6,022 nucleotides of DNA. Source: Bacteroidales bacterium (lineage in GTDB: Bacteria; Bacteroidota; Bacteroidia; Bacteroidales; VadinHA17). Positions within the stretch are counted from its first letter, which is position 1. The number at the start of each line of letters is the position of its first letter. The stretch is from positions 497 through 6,518 of the forward strand of contig PMEC01000118.1 of NCBI GenBank assembly GCA_003155705.1. Direction: 5' to 3'. Under the pieces are notes generated by a model. That model was not told the DNA's origin. It did not search any database and saw nothing but the letters and a program-made list of their open reading frames with translations. The position numbers were made by a program, and so were the translations under genes. This document shows positions 1 to 5,527 of the stretch, in pieces.

Positions 1-639
1 AAAGGTGAGATTGTATTAAAAGGTGGAAATGTAATGCATGGTTATTGGAAAAATGATAAAGCTACAGCAGAGACTATTAAAGATGGATGGCTTTACACAG
101 GTGATATGGGGTATATGTCCGAAGATGGTTTTCTTTACGTACTTGGCAGGTTTAAAAGCCTGCTCATTGCTGATGATGGCGAAAAATTCAGTCCTGAAGG
201 TATAGAGGAAGCCATTACAGAGCAATCAAAGTATATAGATCAGTGCATGTTATATAACAACCAGAAACCTTATACAGTGGCACTAATCGTCCCAAATCAG
301 CATTCATTGAAACTATACCTCGAAGAAAAAGGACTAAGTGCAGATTCCGAGGATGGCAAAAGAGCAGTTCTTTCACTGATAGAAACCGAAGTGAATGAAT
401 ATCGTACCAATGGTAAATTCGGACAGATGTTCCCTCAAAGATGGCTGCCTGTAGCAATTGCAGTTATGGAACAAAGCTGGACCGAAGAAAACGGGTTAAT
501 GAATTCCACATTAAAGATCGTAAGGGGCAAGATAACTGACAAGTATCAGGAATTAATTGATTATTTATATACACCTGACGCTAAGGCAATTACAAATGAA
601 AGAAACATAGAAGAGGTTGAAAAAATGAAACTTGGGTAA
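1..639 (+). CDS. Long-chain acyl-CoA synthetase (AMP-forming), C-terminal part, 5' truncated by window edge
   Basis: This is the end of an ANL-superfamily acyl-activating enzyme, which uses ATP and CoA to convert fatty acids to acyl-CoA through an acyl-adenylate. Reading frame 1 is open from the first base, so the gene begins upstream; 212 codons are visible. The sequence shows GxxVMxGYW (codons 9-16), then the A7-type DGWLYTGDMGY (28-38) with its ATP-ribose-binding aspartate. Next is the hinge motif LGRFKSLLIADDGEKFSPEGIE (about codons 48-69, quoted here as LGRFK ... GEKFSPEGIE). The C-terminal lid ends with MNSTLKIVRGKI, whose lysine (codon 172) fits the catalytic A10 lysine. The lid has the longer insertion typical of the FAA/LC-FACS (eukaryote-like FadD15) branch, as found in Bacteroidota. 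Chain length of the substrate cannot be read from this part. It stops 75 bp before pepD, which has its own candidate promoter, so co-transcription is uncertain. Confidence 0.9.
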   Translation, partial: KGEIVLKGGNVMHGYWKNDKATAETIKDGWLYTGDMGYMSEDGFLYVLGRFKSLLIADDGEKFSPEGIEEAITEQSKYIDQCMLYNNQKPYTVALIVPNQHSLKLYLEEKGLSADSEDGKRAVLSLIETEVNEYRTNGKFGQMFPQRWLPVAIAVMEQSWTEENGLMNSTLKIVRGKITDKYQELIDYLYTPDAKAITNERNIEEVEKMKLG

Positions 640-670
640 TTAATATTATGAACGGATAAAAAACAAGTAT

Positions 671-686
671 TAAATTTGTACTTTTG
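671..686 (+). promoter_or_regulatory. Two abutting Bacteroidota -7-like elements upstream of pepD
   Basis: TAAATTTG (671-678) is followed directly by TACTTTTG (679-686); both match the Bacteroidota -7 consensus TAnnTTTG at every fixed position. A -33 TTTG is not perfect: the best candidate for the first element is TATG at 647-650, 20 bp upstream, and none is seen for the second. Transcription would begin roughly at 683-695, giving a leader of about 20-32 nt before the ATG at 715. The motif match is seen; promoter activity is inferred. Confidence 0.5.
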
Positions 687-714
687 TCCCGTTATTTATG
701 AGAAATTACCAAGG

Positions 715-2178
715 ATGAGCCTTCTGAATCAACTAACTCCGGCACCAATCTGGAAATATTTTGAAGAAATTTGTAATATACCACGACTTTCAAAGAATGA
801 AGGGAAGATAAGACACCATCTTATTGACTTCGCAACCAGGAATAATCTGGAATATAAGGAAGATTCAGTGGGCAATATATTGATCGTCAAACCTTCTTCC
901 ATAGGATTTGACTCAAGAAAAACAATTGTTCTTCAGAGCCATATGGATATGGTCGGAGAAAAAAATGCTGACTATGTCCACAATTGGGAAACAGATCCTA
1001 TAATTCCATTCATTGAAGATGGCTGGGTTGGTGCAAAAGGTACTACACTTGGAGCTGATGATGGAATTGGAATTGCTTCTCAAATGGCAATTCTTACGGA
1101 TAAAACCCTTCAGACAGGAAGAATAGAATGTCTGTTCACTATAGATGAAGAGTCAGGAATGACAGGAGCAATAAATCTTAAAACCGATTTCTTTACCGGT
1201 AATACTCTTATTAATCTTGATTCAGAGGATGAGGGTGTCTTATATATAGGATGTGCAGGAGGTATGGATACCGTTGGTACTTTAAAATATTTTCCCGCGA
1301 AGTCAAATCCGGATTCATCTGCATTCGAAATTTCTGTCACAGGTTTACACGGAGGTCATTCAGGAGATGAAATTCACCGCGGTTACGGGAATTCTGTGAA
1401 AATTATGAACAGCCTTCTCTGTAATCTTTCTGATCATTTCGGAATTTCCCTAAGCAGATTCAATGGAGGTAACCTTCGCAATGCTATTCCTCGTGAAGCA
1501 TTTGCTACTTTTATTGTTAAAAATAGTTTAGCACCTAAACTAAAAAGCAGCATTGACAGCTTTTCAAATTCTCTCAGAGACGAATTTGGTTCACTTGAAC
1601 CGGATTTAAAAATTACCATCAAATCTGTGGAGTTGCCAACCTCAGTTATGGACAGCGTTAATCAGGCCAAATTGTTTACTGCCCTTAAAGAATGTCCGCA
1701 CGGTGTATTAAGCTGGTCCAAAGAGATGGAAAACCTTGTTGAAACATCTACAAACCTGGCTTCCGTAAAGTTTCTGGAAGAAAACATTATCAAAATTACA
1801 ACCACTCAACGGAGTTCAATAGAATCTTCAAAGAATGAAGCGGCAGGTATGGTCGAAGCCTCCCTCAAACTGGCTGGTGCTAATGTTGTCAGTTCAGACG
1901 GGTATCCGGGTTGGAAACCTAATATTTCATCAGAGATACTGAAGATTACCCGGGCATCGTATATTAAACTTTTCAGTAAAGAGCCAAAAACCAGAGCTAT
2001 ACATGCCGGGTTGGAATGCGGTCTGATTTATGAGAAAAATAAATCGATCGATATGATCTCAATCGGACCTACAATCAAAGGAGCCCATACCCCACAAGAG
2101 ATGATAAACATTGAATCAACAAAGATGTTCTGGGATCTGCTGGTAGATGTCATCCATAATTTTCAAAAAGGACAGTAA
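715..2178 (+). CDS. pepD: Aminoacyl-histidine dipeptidase (peptidase D, M20C metallopeptidase)
   Basis: This is a cytosolic dinuclear-zinc peptidase that hydrolyses Xaa-His and other unblocked dipeptides. At 487 residues it is close to the usual ~485 of PepD and collinear with it from MSxLxQLxPxPxW onward. Zinc and catalytic motifs are all present: QSHMDMV with H76, GADDGIG with bridging D115, DEESGMTGA with general base E145 and zinc ligand E146, NLDSEDEG with D169, and GAHTPQE with H458. The lid or dimerisation domain starts near residue 190 and contains GLHGGHSGDEIH (210-221) and FNGGNLRNAIPREAFA (249-264), both PepD signatures. I chose the ATG at 715 because family similarity begins exactly there. 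An in-frame TTG at 676 would add 13 residues but lies inside the predicted promoter. AAGG sits only one base before the ATG, so the ribosome site is weak. It probably recycles peptides; no neighbour suggests a special role. Confidence 0.95.
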   Translation: MSLLNQLTPAPIWKYFEEICNIPRLSKNEGKIRHHLIDFATRNNLEYKEDSVGNILIVKPSSIGFDSRKTIVLQSHMDMVGEKNADYVHNWETDPIIPFIEDGWVGAKGTTLGADDGIGIASQMAILTDKTLQTGRIECLFTIDEESGMTGAINLKTDFFTGNTLINLDSEDEGVLYIGCAGGMDTVGTLKYFPAKSNPDSSAFEISVTGLHGGHSGDEIHRGYGNSVKIMNSLLCNLSDHFGISLSRFNGGNLRNAIPREAFATFIVKNSLAPKLKSSIDSFSNSLRDEFGSLEPDLKITIKSVELPTSVMDSVNQAKLFTALKECPHGVLSWSKEMENLVETSTNLASVKFLEENIIKITTTQRSSIESSKNEAAGMVEASLKLAGANVVSSDGYPGWKPNISSEILKITRASYIKLFSKEPKTRAIHAGLECGLIYEKNKSIDMISIGPTIKGAHTPQEMINIESTKMFWDLLVDVIHNFQKGQ

Positions 2179-2191
2179 AGTTTATTCATTG

Positions 2192-2229
2192 CGGATGATC
2201 TGCCTGAACCGATTCCAGATACTTATCCG
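2192..2229. terminator. Weak imperfect stem-loop between convergent pepD and rubredoxin genes
   Basis: CGGAT (2192-2196) pairs with ATCCG (2225-2229), and inside it ATCTG (2198-2202) pairs with CAGAT (2216-2220), leaving a 13-nt loop and an asymmetric internal loop. The position between two stop codons suits a bidirectional terminator. There is no T-run after the stem on either strand, so it is not a canonical intrinsic terminator. Confidence 0.2.
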
Positions 2230-2234
2230 GTAAA

Positions 2235-2396
2235 TTAATCCAGGATCAGGAACTCATCCTTTCCAGCACCACAAACAGGACAAATATAATCTGAAGGAAG
2301 GTCATTAAAATCCATACCCGGTTCGATCCCGCCCGATGGATCACCTTCTGCCGCATCATAGATATAACCACATATAACACACTTATACTTTTCCAT
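2235..2396 (-). CDS. Rubredoxin
   Basis: This is a 53-residue soluble electron carrier with one iron bound by four cysteines. The two knuckles are plain: CVICGY (C6, C9) and [11 protein letters not shown] (C39, C42), together with the family residues YxYDxxxGD and DLPxDYxCPxCG. The length is typical. The frame stays open 32 codons further upstream, but that extension lies antiphase within the epimerase gene and has no rubredoxin similarity, so I start at MEKYKC (ATG at 2396-2394). The start codon lies inside the last codons of the upstream epimerase gene, with a 14-nt overlap in another frame; the sequence ATGGAAAAGTATAA contains both this start and the other gene's stop. This indicates co-transcription and likely translational coupling. 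Rubredoxins commonly serve peroxide/superoxide detoxification enzymes in anaerobes; no such partner is visible here, so its electron donor and acceptor are unknown. Confidence 0.95.
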   Translation of the reverse strand: MEKYKCVICGYIYDAAEGDPSGGIEPGMDFNDLPSDYICPVCGAGKDEFLILD

Positions 2397-2802
2397 AATC
2401 TTCACAGAGCTCAGTAAGAACGCCAAAGGTTGATTTTGGATGAAGAAATGCGATTTGAAGTCTTTCTGCTCCTTGTCTGGGCTGAACATCAATTAATTTT
2501 ACCCCCGCACTTTCAGCAAATTTCAGTTTCTCCTGAATATCAGTTACGGCAAAAGCTAAATGATGTAATCCTTCTCCCCTTTTTTGGATAAATTTTCCAA
2601 TCGGCCCTTCAGGATCAGTCGATTGAAGCAATTCAATTTTTGTCTGACCTACCATAAAAAATGCTGTACGCACTTTTTGCTCAGGCACATCTTCAATATT
2701 GTAACATTTCAAACCAAATACATTCTCATAAAAACTGATTGCATTGTCCAGGTCAACAACAGCAATTCCGATATGTTCAATATGCGATGGATTCATTGCC
2801 AT
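2383..2802 (-). CDS. mce: Methylmalonyl-CoA epimerase (VOC superfamily)
   Basis: This enzyme interconverts (R)- and (S)-methylmalonyl-CoA, linking succinyl-CoA to propionyl-CoA, a route used by many Bacteroidota to make propionate. The 139-residue protein has two VOC beta-alpha-beta-beta-beta modules, about residues 7-60 and 78-133. Expected metal-site residues are present by family alignment from memory: H10 in IEHIGIAV, E57 in KIELLQ, one of H80/H81 in GLHHLAF, and E131 in GVLTEL. The phrases [13 protein letters not shown] and [14 protein letters not shown] are characteristic of bacterial epimerases rather than of glyoxalase I. ATG codons at 2802 and 2796 are both possible; the choice changes two residues. 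It lies 49 nt after the polyferredoxin gene and overlaps rubredoxin. Neither mutase nor decarboxylase subunits of the pathway are in the window, so the gene is apart from its usual pathway partners, at least on this side. Confidence 0.9.
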   Translation of the reverse strand: MAMNPSHIEHIGIAVVDLDNAISFYENVFGLKCYNIEDVPEQKVRTAFFMVGQTKIELLQSTDPEGPIGKFIQKRGEGLHHLAFAVTDIQEKLKFAESAGVKLIDVQPRQGAERLQIAFLHPKSTFGVLTELCEDYGKV

Positions 2803-2821
2803 TATTCTGTAAGTTTGATAT

Positions 2822-2829
2822 CAAAATTA
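2822..2829 (-). promoter_or_regulatory. Possible -7 promoter element before the epimerase gene
   Basis: Read on the minus strand, this is TAATTTTG, matching TAnnTTTG at all fixed positions, 19 nt before the epimerase ATG at 2802. No TTTG or TTG is found 17-23 bp upstream, and the implied leader is only about 14 nt. It could give the epimerase-rubredoxin pair its own promoter within a longer transcription unit, or it may be a chance match in AT-rich sequence. Confidence 0.25.
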
Positions 2830-2851
2830 AAAATTCAATTTACAATAATAT

Positions 2852-4411
2852 TTAAAATGGAAACTCAACCGGCTTCTTTTTATCTGACTGCACATTCTCC
2901 GGCTTTTTTGCCGCTTTATGTTCCGGATTGCCATCAACAAAAATTGCTTTATAAGGGGTTGTAGGACAAGCAAATTCACAATGACCACATCCAATACATA
3001 TCTCATCCTTGGTTTCAGGTATTACCAGTTTCCCCTCAAACGGAACCATATGAACCGCTTTGGTAGGACAACTTTCTGAACATGCTCCACATGCAGTTTT
3101 TTCCGTATTAACAATACAATTATCTTTAATAAACACTGCTTTGCCAAGCTGGGTAAGTTTTTTTGCCTCAAGAGCAAGAGGCATTATCGCACCTGTAGGG
3201 CAAACATCCAGGCACCTGATACACTCATAAGTGCAAAAACTCTTGTGATAATCCAATCTGGGCTGCATAATGCCGCTGATACCATATTCTTTCAAAGAAG
3301 GTATCAAAACATTATTCGGACAAACTGATATGCAAAGAGAACATGCTATACATTTTTTGGTAAAATTGGCTAACCCCGTTGAGCCGGGAGGACACACCGG
3401 ATATTTTCTATTTTCCCTGACAGTAGATGCTTTAGTCGGTTTTGGTACAACAGTATTCTGCCCTGAAGATGAGTTGGACAAACCTAAAAATAGCAGAACT
3501 GATCCAGCAATTAATTTTCGCCTTTCATTATCTATTTCAATCTCCTTTTTTCGGATTGTCACCAGTCCGTATGAAAGAGCCTTATCAGGGCAGCTTTTCA
3601 GGCAGTTAAAACAATCCACGCATCTTGAAATGTCAACATCATGATTCAGAAAATCAATGCAGGATGATTTACATGCTAATGAACATCTGCCGCAACGGGT
3701 GCATTTAACTTCATCGAATTTGATCCTAAATATGGATATTTTTGAAATAAGACCCAGGAAGGTACCAACCGGACAAATTGTATTGCAGTATAATCTCCCT
3801 CTTGAAAAAGACATAATCACAACCAGAATCAAAAATGCAGAAGGAATGGCATAGATAAGGAGGGGAAAGTTTGTAACCGGAGTATTGACAAGTGTATAAA
3901 TATCGAATTTCCCGAGTAACCCCGATAAAAAGTTATTCAGGATTAAAACAACCGGTTTTAAAAAATAAGTCATAAACCTGCCAAAAATACTGTAAGGTTC
4001 AAGCAGCGTAAGAAAATAAATACCCCATATAAGCGTGACTATTAATGTTATCGCCAGTAAGCCATATCTGAGTACTGTATGTGGTTTCTTAAATCCGAAT
4101 CTCCTGAATCTTTTTTTAATCCTGCCTCCGGTCCGGCTAAAAACATCCTGAAGAATACCCAGCGGGCATAGAAATGAACAATAGGTCCTTCCTGTTATGA
4201 GAGTAAGCAGCAATACTACTATAAAACCTGCAGCTGCAATAATTCCAATATAAAAAAGTTTAAAACCGGAAGGAACAAACTGAATAAAAGTGATGGCATT
4301 TATATACTTGTCAGGAATCAGGTGTCTGAAATCGACAAAAACAGATACAAACAGGATAAGAACAAGGATAGAAAGAATTACACGTATTTTACTTAGTGTG
4401 GATGAAGTCAT
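2852..4411 (-). CDS. Membrane polyferredoxin resembling a NapH-NapG fusion, six [4Fe-4S] cluster motifs
   Basis: This 519-residue protein probably moves electrons between the membrane or cytoplasm and an exported partner. The N-terminal half resembles NapH/NosR/CcoG-type membrane ferredoxins. It has hydrophobic segments at about 9-27, 51-73, 114-136, 143-166 and 183-203, and two GRxYCxxxCPxG motifs (C78/C82 and C209/C213). A two-cluster ferredoxin domain follows (C237/240/243/247 and C264/267/270/274). Residues 297-311 hold a twin arginine and a short hydrophobic run, like an internal Tat signal. The C-terminal half resembles NapG: a PPGS segment near 341, then C354/357/360/364, C393/397/400/404, C432/441/444/448 and C472/475/478/482, ending in a charged, lysine-rich tail. 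Similarity is to NapH and NapG as families; no nitrate reductase gene is visible, so I give no nap symbol. It begins 4 nt after the DUF362 stop codon, so the two are very likely co-expressed. The true partner and substrate are unknown. Confidence 0.88.
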   Translation of the reverse strand: MTSSTLSKIRVILSILVLILFVSVFVDFRHLIPDKYINAITFIQFVPSGFKLFYIGIIAAAGFIVVLLLTLITGRTYCSFLCPLGILQDVFSRTGGRIKKRFRRFGFKKPHTVLRYGLLAITLIVTLIWGIYFLTLLEPYSIFGRFMTYFLKPVVLILNNFLSGLLGKFDIYTLVNTPVTNFPLLIYAIPSAFLILVVIMSFSRGRLYCNTICPVGTFLGLISKISIFRIKFDEVKCTRCGRCSLACKSSCIDFLNHDVDISRCVDCFNCLKSCPDKALSYGLVTIRKKEIEIDNERRKLIAGSVLLFLGLSNSSSGQNTVVPKPTKASTVRENRKYPVCPPGSTGLANFTKKCIACSLCISVCPNNVLIPSLKEYGISGIMQPRLDYHKSFCTYECIRCLDVCPTGAIMPLALEAKKLTQLGKAVFIKDNCIVNTEKTACGACSESCPTKAVHMVPFEGKLVIPETKDEICIGCGHCEFACPTTPYKAIFVDGNPEHKAAKKPENVQSDKKKPVEFPF

Positions 4412-4415
4412 TTAA

Positions 4416-5336
4416 TCACATTTTAATCCTTTTGATATTCAGTGATTCTAGGTTCATATTGCCAATGCCCATCTTATGCGCCATTGATATATAATTGATA
4501 TCAGATGGATTAAGGCTTAGCATTTTAGCTGCAGCGGCATCACCGGCGACCCAATCTGTAGTAATAATCATTGATTGCATATTTACTATATCTTCTTTTG
4601 AGACACCCTGGGGTCCGTTTTTAGTCATAACATTATAGCAATCAATTATATTGAGAGCTGGCTTTTTAATATATGAGGCATAATCCGCAATGCACTGGTC
4701 AAGATTATTTTTATGCCAGTAACCTCTGTCCCATACAACCCCCATCATGTTTTTCAAACAGCAGGTCATCCTGGTAGAGCTATGATCTTTCAGAACCGGG
4801 ACATTAATAAATACGTCTGCTTCAAGAACTATCTGATGCACTTTTGCGTTTTTCAGGATTTTGCCTCCGGTTATACTGACTTCCTGATAATAACTTTCGG
4901 AGTTTGCCGGAACAATTTTAGCACCTGCATCTTTTGCATACTTTTCAATACCCGAATTCTTATAACAGTTTACCCAGTTATCGCATGTATGGTCAAATAC
5001 ATAAACCTCACTTGCTCCTGCCCGAAGGCAGTGTTCTACAATCCTTTTCACCAGTAATGGATTTGTGTTAGCAGCATTTTCCGGGGTCCGATCCCAACCG
5101 ATATTTGGTTTTACCAGTACTTTCTGTCCTTTCCTGACAAACGTTCCTATTCCTCCAAGCTCCTGAATACCAAGGTCAAACATGGAATCAGGTTTTCCTC
5201 CCATTATAGCAACCATGTCGAAGCCGGTTGGTAATGATGTTGTATGCCATAACTTGTCATATCCTCCCAGACTTATTGCAGCACCTGCTGCAAGGCCTGC
5301 CCCAATAGATTTCTTAAAAAAATCTCTCCTTTTCAT
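4416..5336 (-). CDS. Tat-exported DUF362 domain protein of unknown function
   Basis: The 306-residue protein begins with MKRRDFFKKSIGAG, a clear twin-arginine signal (RRDFFKK) followed by an alanine/glycine-rich hydrophobic stretch to about residue 25, so it should be exported folded. The rest is a DUF362 domain: VLVKPNIGWD (73-82), the region 174-199 with DVFINVPVLKDH and the LKNMMGV core, and WVAGDAAAAKML (262-273). DUF362 has no established general reaction that I can assign. There is no ferredoxin cysteine cluster; cysteines are scattered, with a CC pair at 192-193 in the conserved core. The open frame runs 47 codons further up to 5477, but that stretch is unlike the family and would bury the Tat signal, so I start at 5336; an AAGGA lies 12 nt before it. 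It is the first gene of the minus-strand cluster and pairs with the polyferredoxin, suggesting a membrane-linked redox role. Confidence 0.85.
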   Translation of the reverse strand: MKRRDFFKKSIGAGLAAGAAISLGGYDKLWHTTSLPTGFDMVAIMGGKPDSMFDLGIQELGGIGTFVRKGQKVLVKPNIGWDRTPENAANTNPLLVKRIVEHCLRAGASEVYVFDHTCDNWVNCYKNSGIEKYAKDAGAKIVPANSESYYQEVSITGGKILKNAKVHQIVLEADVFINVPVLKDHSSTRMTCCLKNMMGVVWDRGYWHKNNLDQCIADYASYIKKPALNIIDCYNVMTKNGPQGVSKEDIVNMQSMIITTDWVAGDAAAAKMLSLNPSDINYISMAHKMGIGNMNLESLNIKRIKM

Positions 5337-5348
5337 TTTTATTGCTTT

Positions 5349-5353
5349 TCCTT
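5349..5353 (-). promoter_or_regulatory. Ribosome-binding site for the DUF362 gene
   Basis: AAGGA on the minus strand lies 12 nt before the ATG at 5336, inside a purine-rich leader. The spacing is long but the site supports the internal start that places the twin-arginine signal at the N-terminus, rather than the upstream ATG near 5477. Confidence 0.4.
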
Positions 5354-5456
5354 TTTTTAAGTTTCGAAAAATACGCTTTTTTTTTATTATTCTGTGAAGA
5401 ATGTATGTTGTATATTCGCAATTTGTTAAATGTTTGATATCATAAATAATTATTAA

Positions 5457-5493
5457 AACTGATAACATTTTTATCATTTCTTTGTTATCAGTT
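5457..5493. repeat. Perfect 11-bp inverted repeat with 15-nt spacer (operator-like or hairpin)
   Basis: AACTGATAACA (5457-5467) and TGTTATCAGTT (5483-5493) are exact reverse complements, separated by 15 nt. A further TTATC copy (5471-5475) sits in the spacer and can pair with GATAA (5461-5465), giving an alternative small hairpin. The element ends 34 nt before the larC start and lies about 120 nt before the DUF362 start. It may be a binding site for a dimeric regulator, or a stem-loop in the larC leader. It lacks a GC-rich stem and trailing T-run, so a terminator is unlikely. Confidence 0.55.
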
Positions 5494-5527
5494 AAATGTA
5501 CTTCAGTAATATTATAATCCCCTTCGT

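Larger units (their letters stand above)
5337..5527. promoter_or_regulatory. Divergent intergenic region between the DUF362 gene and larC
   Basis: These 191 bp must contain start signals for both the minus-strand cluster and larC. The region is very AT-rich, with T-runs of 7 (5352-5358) and 9 (5377-5385). Promoters are only weakly matched. On the minus strand TATTTTTC (5373-5366) is one base off TAnnTTTG. On the plus strand TTG (5408-5410), 18 bp, then AATGTTTG (5429-5436) is one base off at the -7; TTTG (5481-5484), 22 bp, then TAATATTA (5507-5514) is a poorer alternative. No Shine-Dalgarno is visible before larC. Confidence 0.4.

Noticed and set aside
676..714. TTG start for pepD giving 500 residues
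   Set aside because: The added 13 codons overlap the promoter-like TAnnTTTG elements, and PepD similarity begins at the ATG at 715.
2397..2492. Longer rubredoxin start adding 32 residues
   Set aside because: The extra stretch is an out-of-frame reading of the epimerase gene and unlike rubredoxins, which are about 53 residues.
3270..3854. Plus-strand open frames opposite the polyferredoxin gene
   Set aside because: They are antisense shadows of a gene with strong cysteine motifs on the minus strand and have no recognisable domain. The same holds for plus-strand frames at 2584-2964, 4713-5057 and 5182-5397, and for minus-strand frames under pepD, the synthetase and larC.
2852..4411. Assigning the polyferredoxin as part of a periplasmic nitrate reductase system
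   Set aside because: The similarity is to the NapH and NapG families in general; no NapA, NapB, NapD or NapF is visible and the partner gene is a DUF362 protein.
5352..5385. T7 and T9 homopolymer runs as phase-variable tracts
   Set aside because: They lie in non-coding AT-rich leader sequence and are modest in length; nothing shows that length change would switch a gene.
5337..5477. N-terminal extension of the DUF362 reading frame by 47 codons
   Set aside because: It is low-complexity, lysine/isoleucine-rich translation of the AT-rich promoter region, runs through half of the palindrome, and would place the twin-arginine signal internally; the ATG at 5336 has an AAGGA upstream.
5457..5493. 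Palindrome as a NikR nickel-repressor operator
   Set aside because: The nickel link of larC and the arm spacing made this tempting, but the half-sites do not match the E. coli GTATGA/TCATAC pattern and the spacer is 15, not 16, nt.
5425..5499. Direct repeat GTTAAATGT at 5425-5433 and 5491-5499
   Set aside because: Nine bases in a very AT-rich 190-bp region can easily recur by chance, and the copies have no regular relation to the palindrome or starts.
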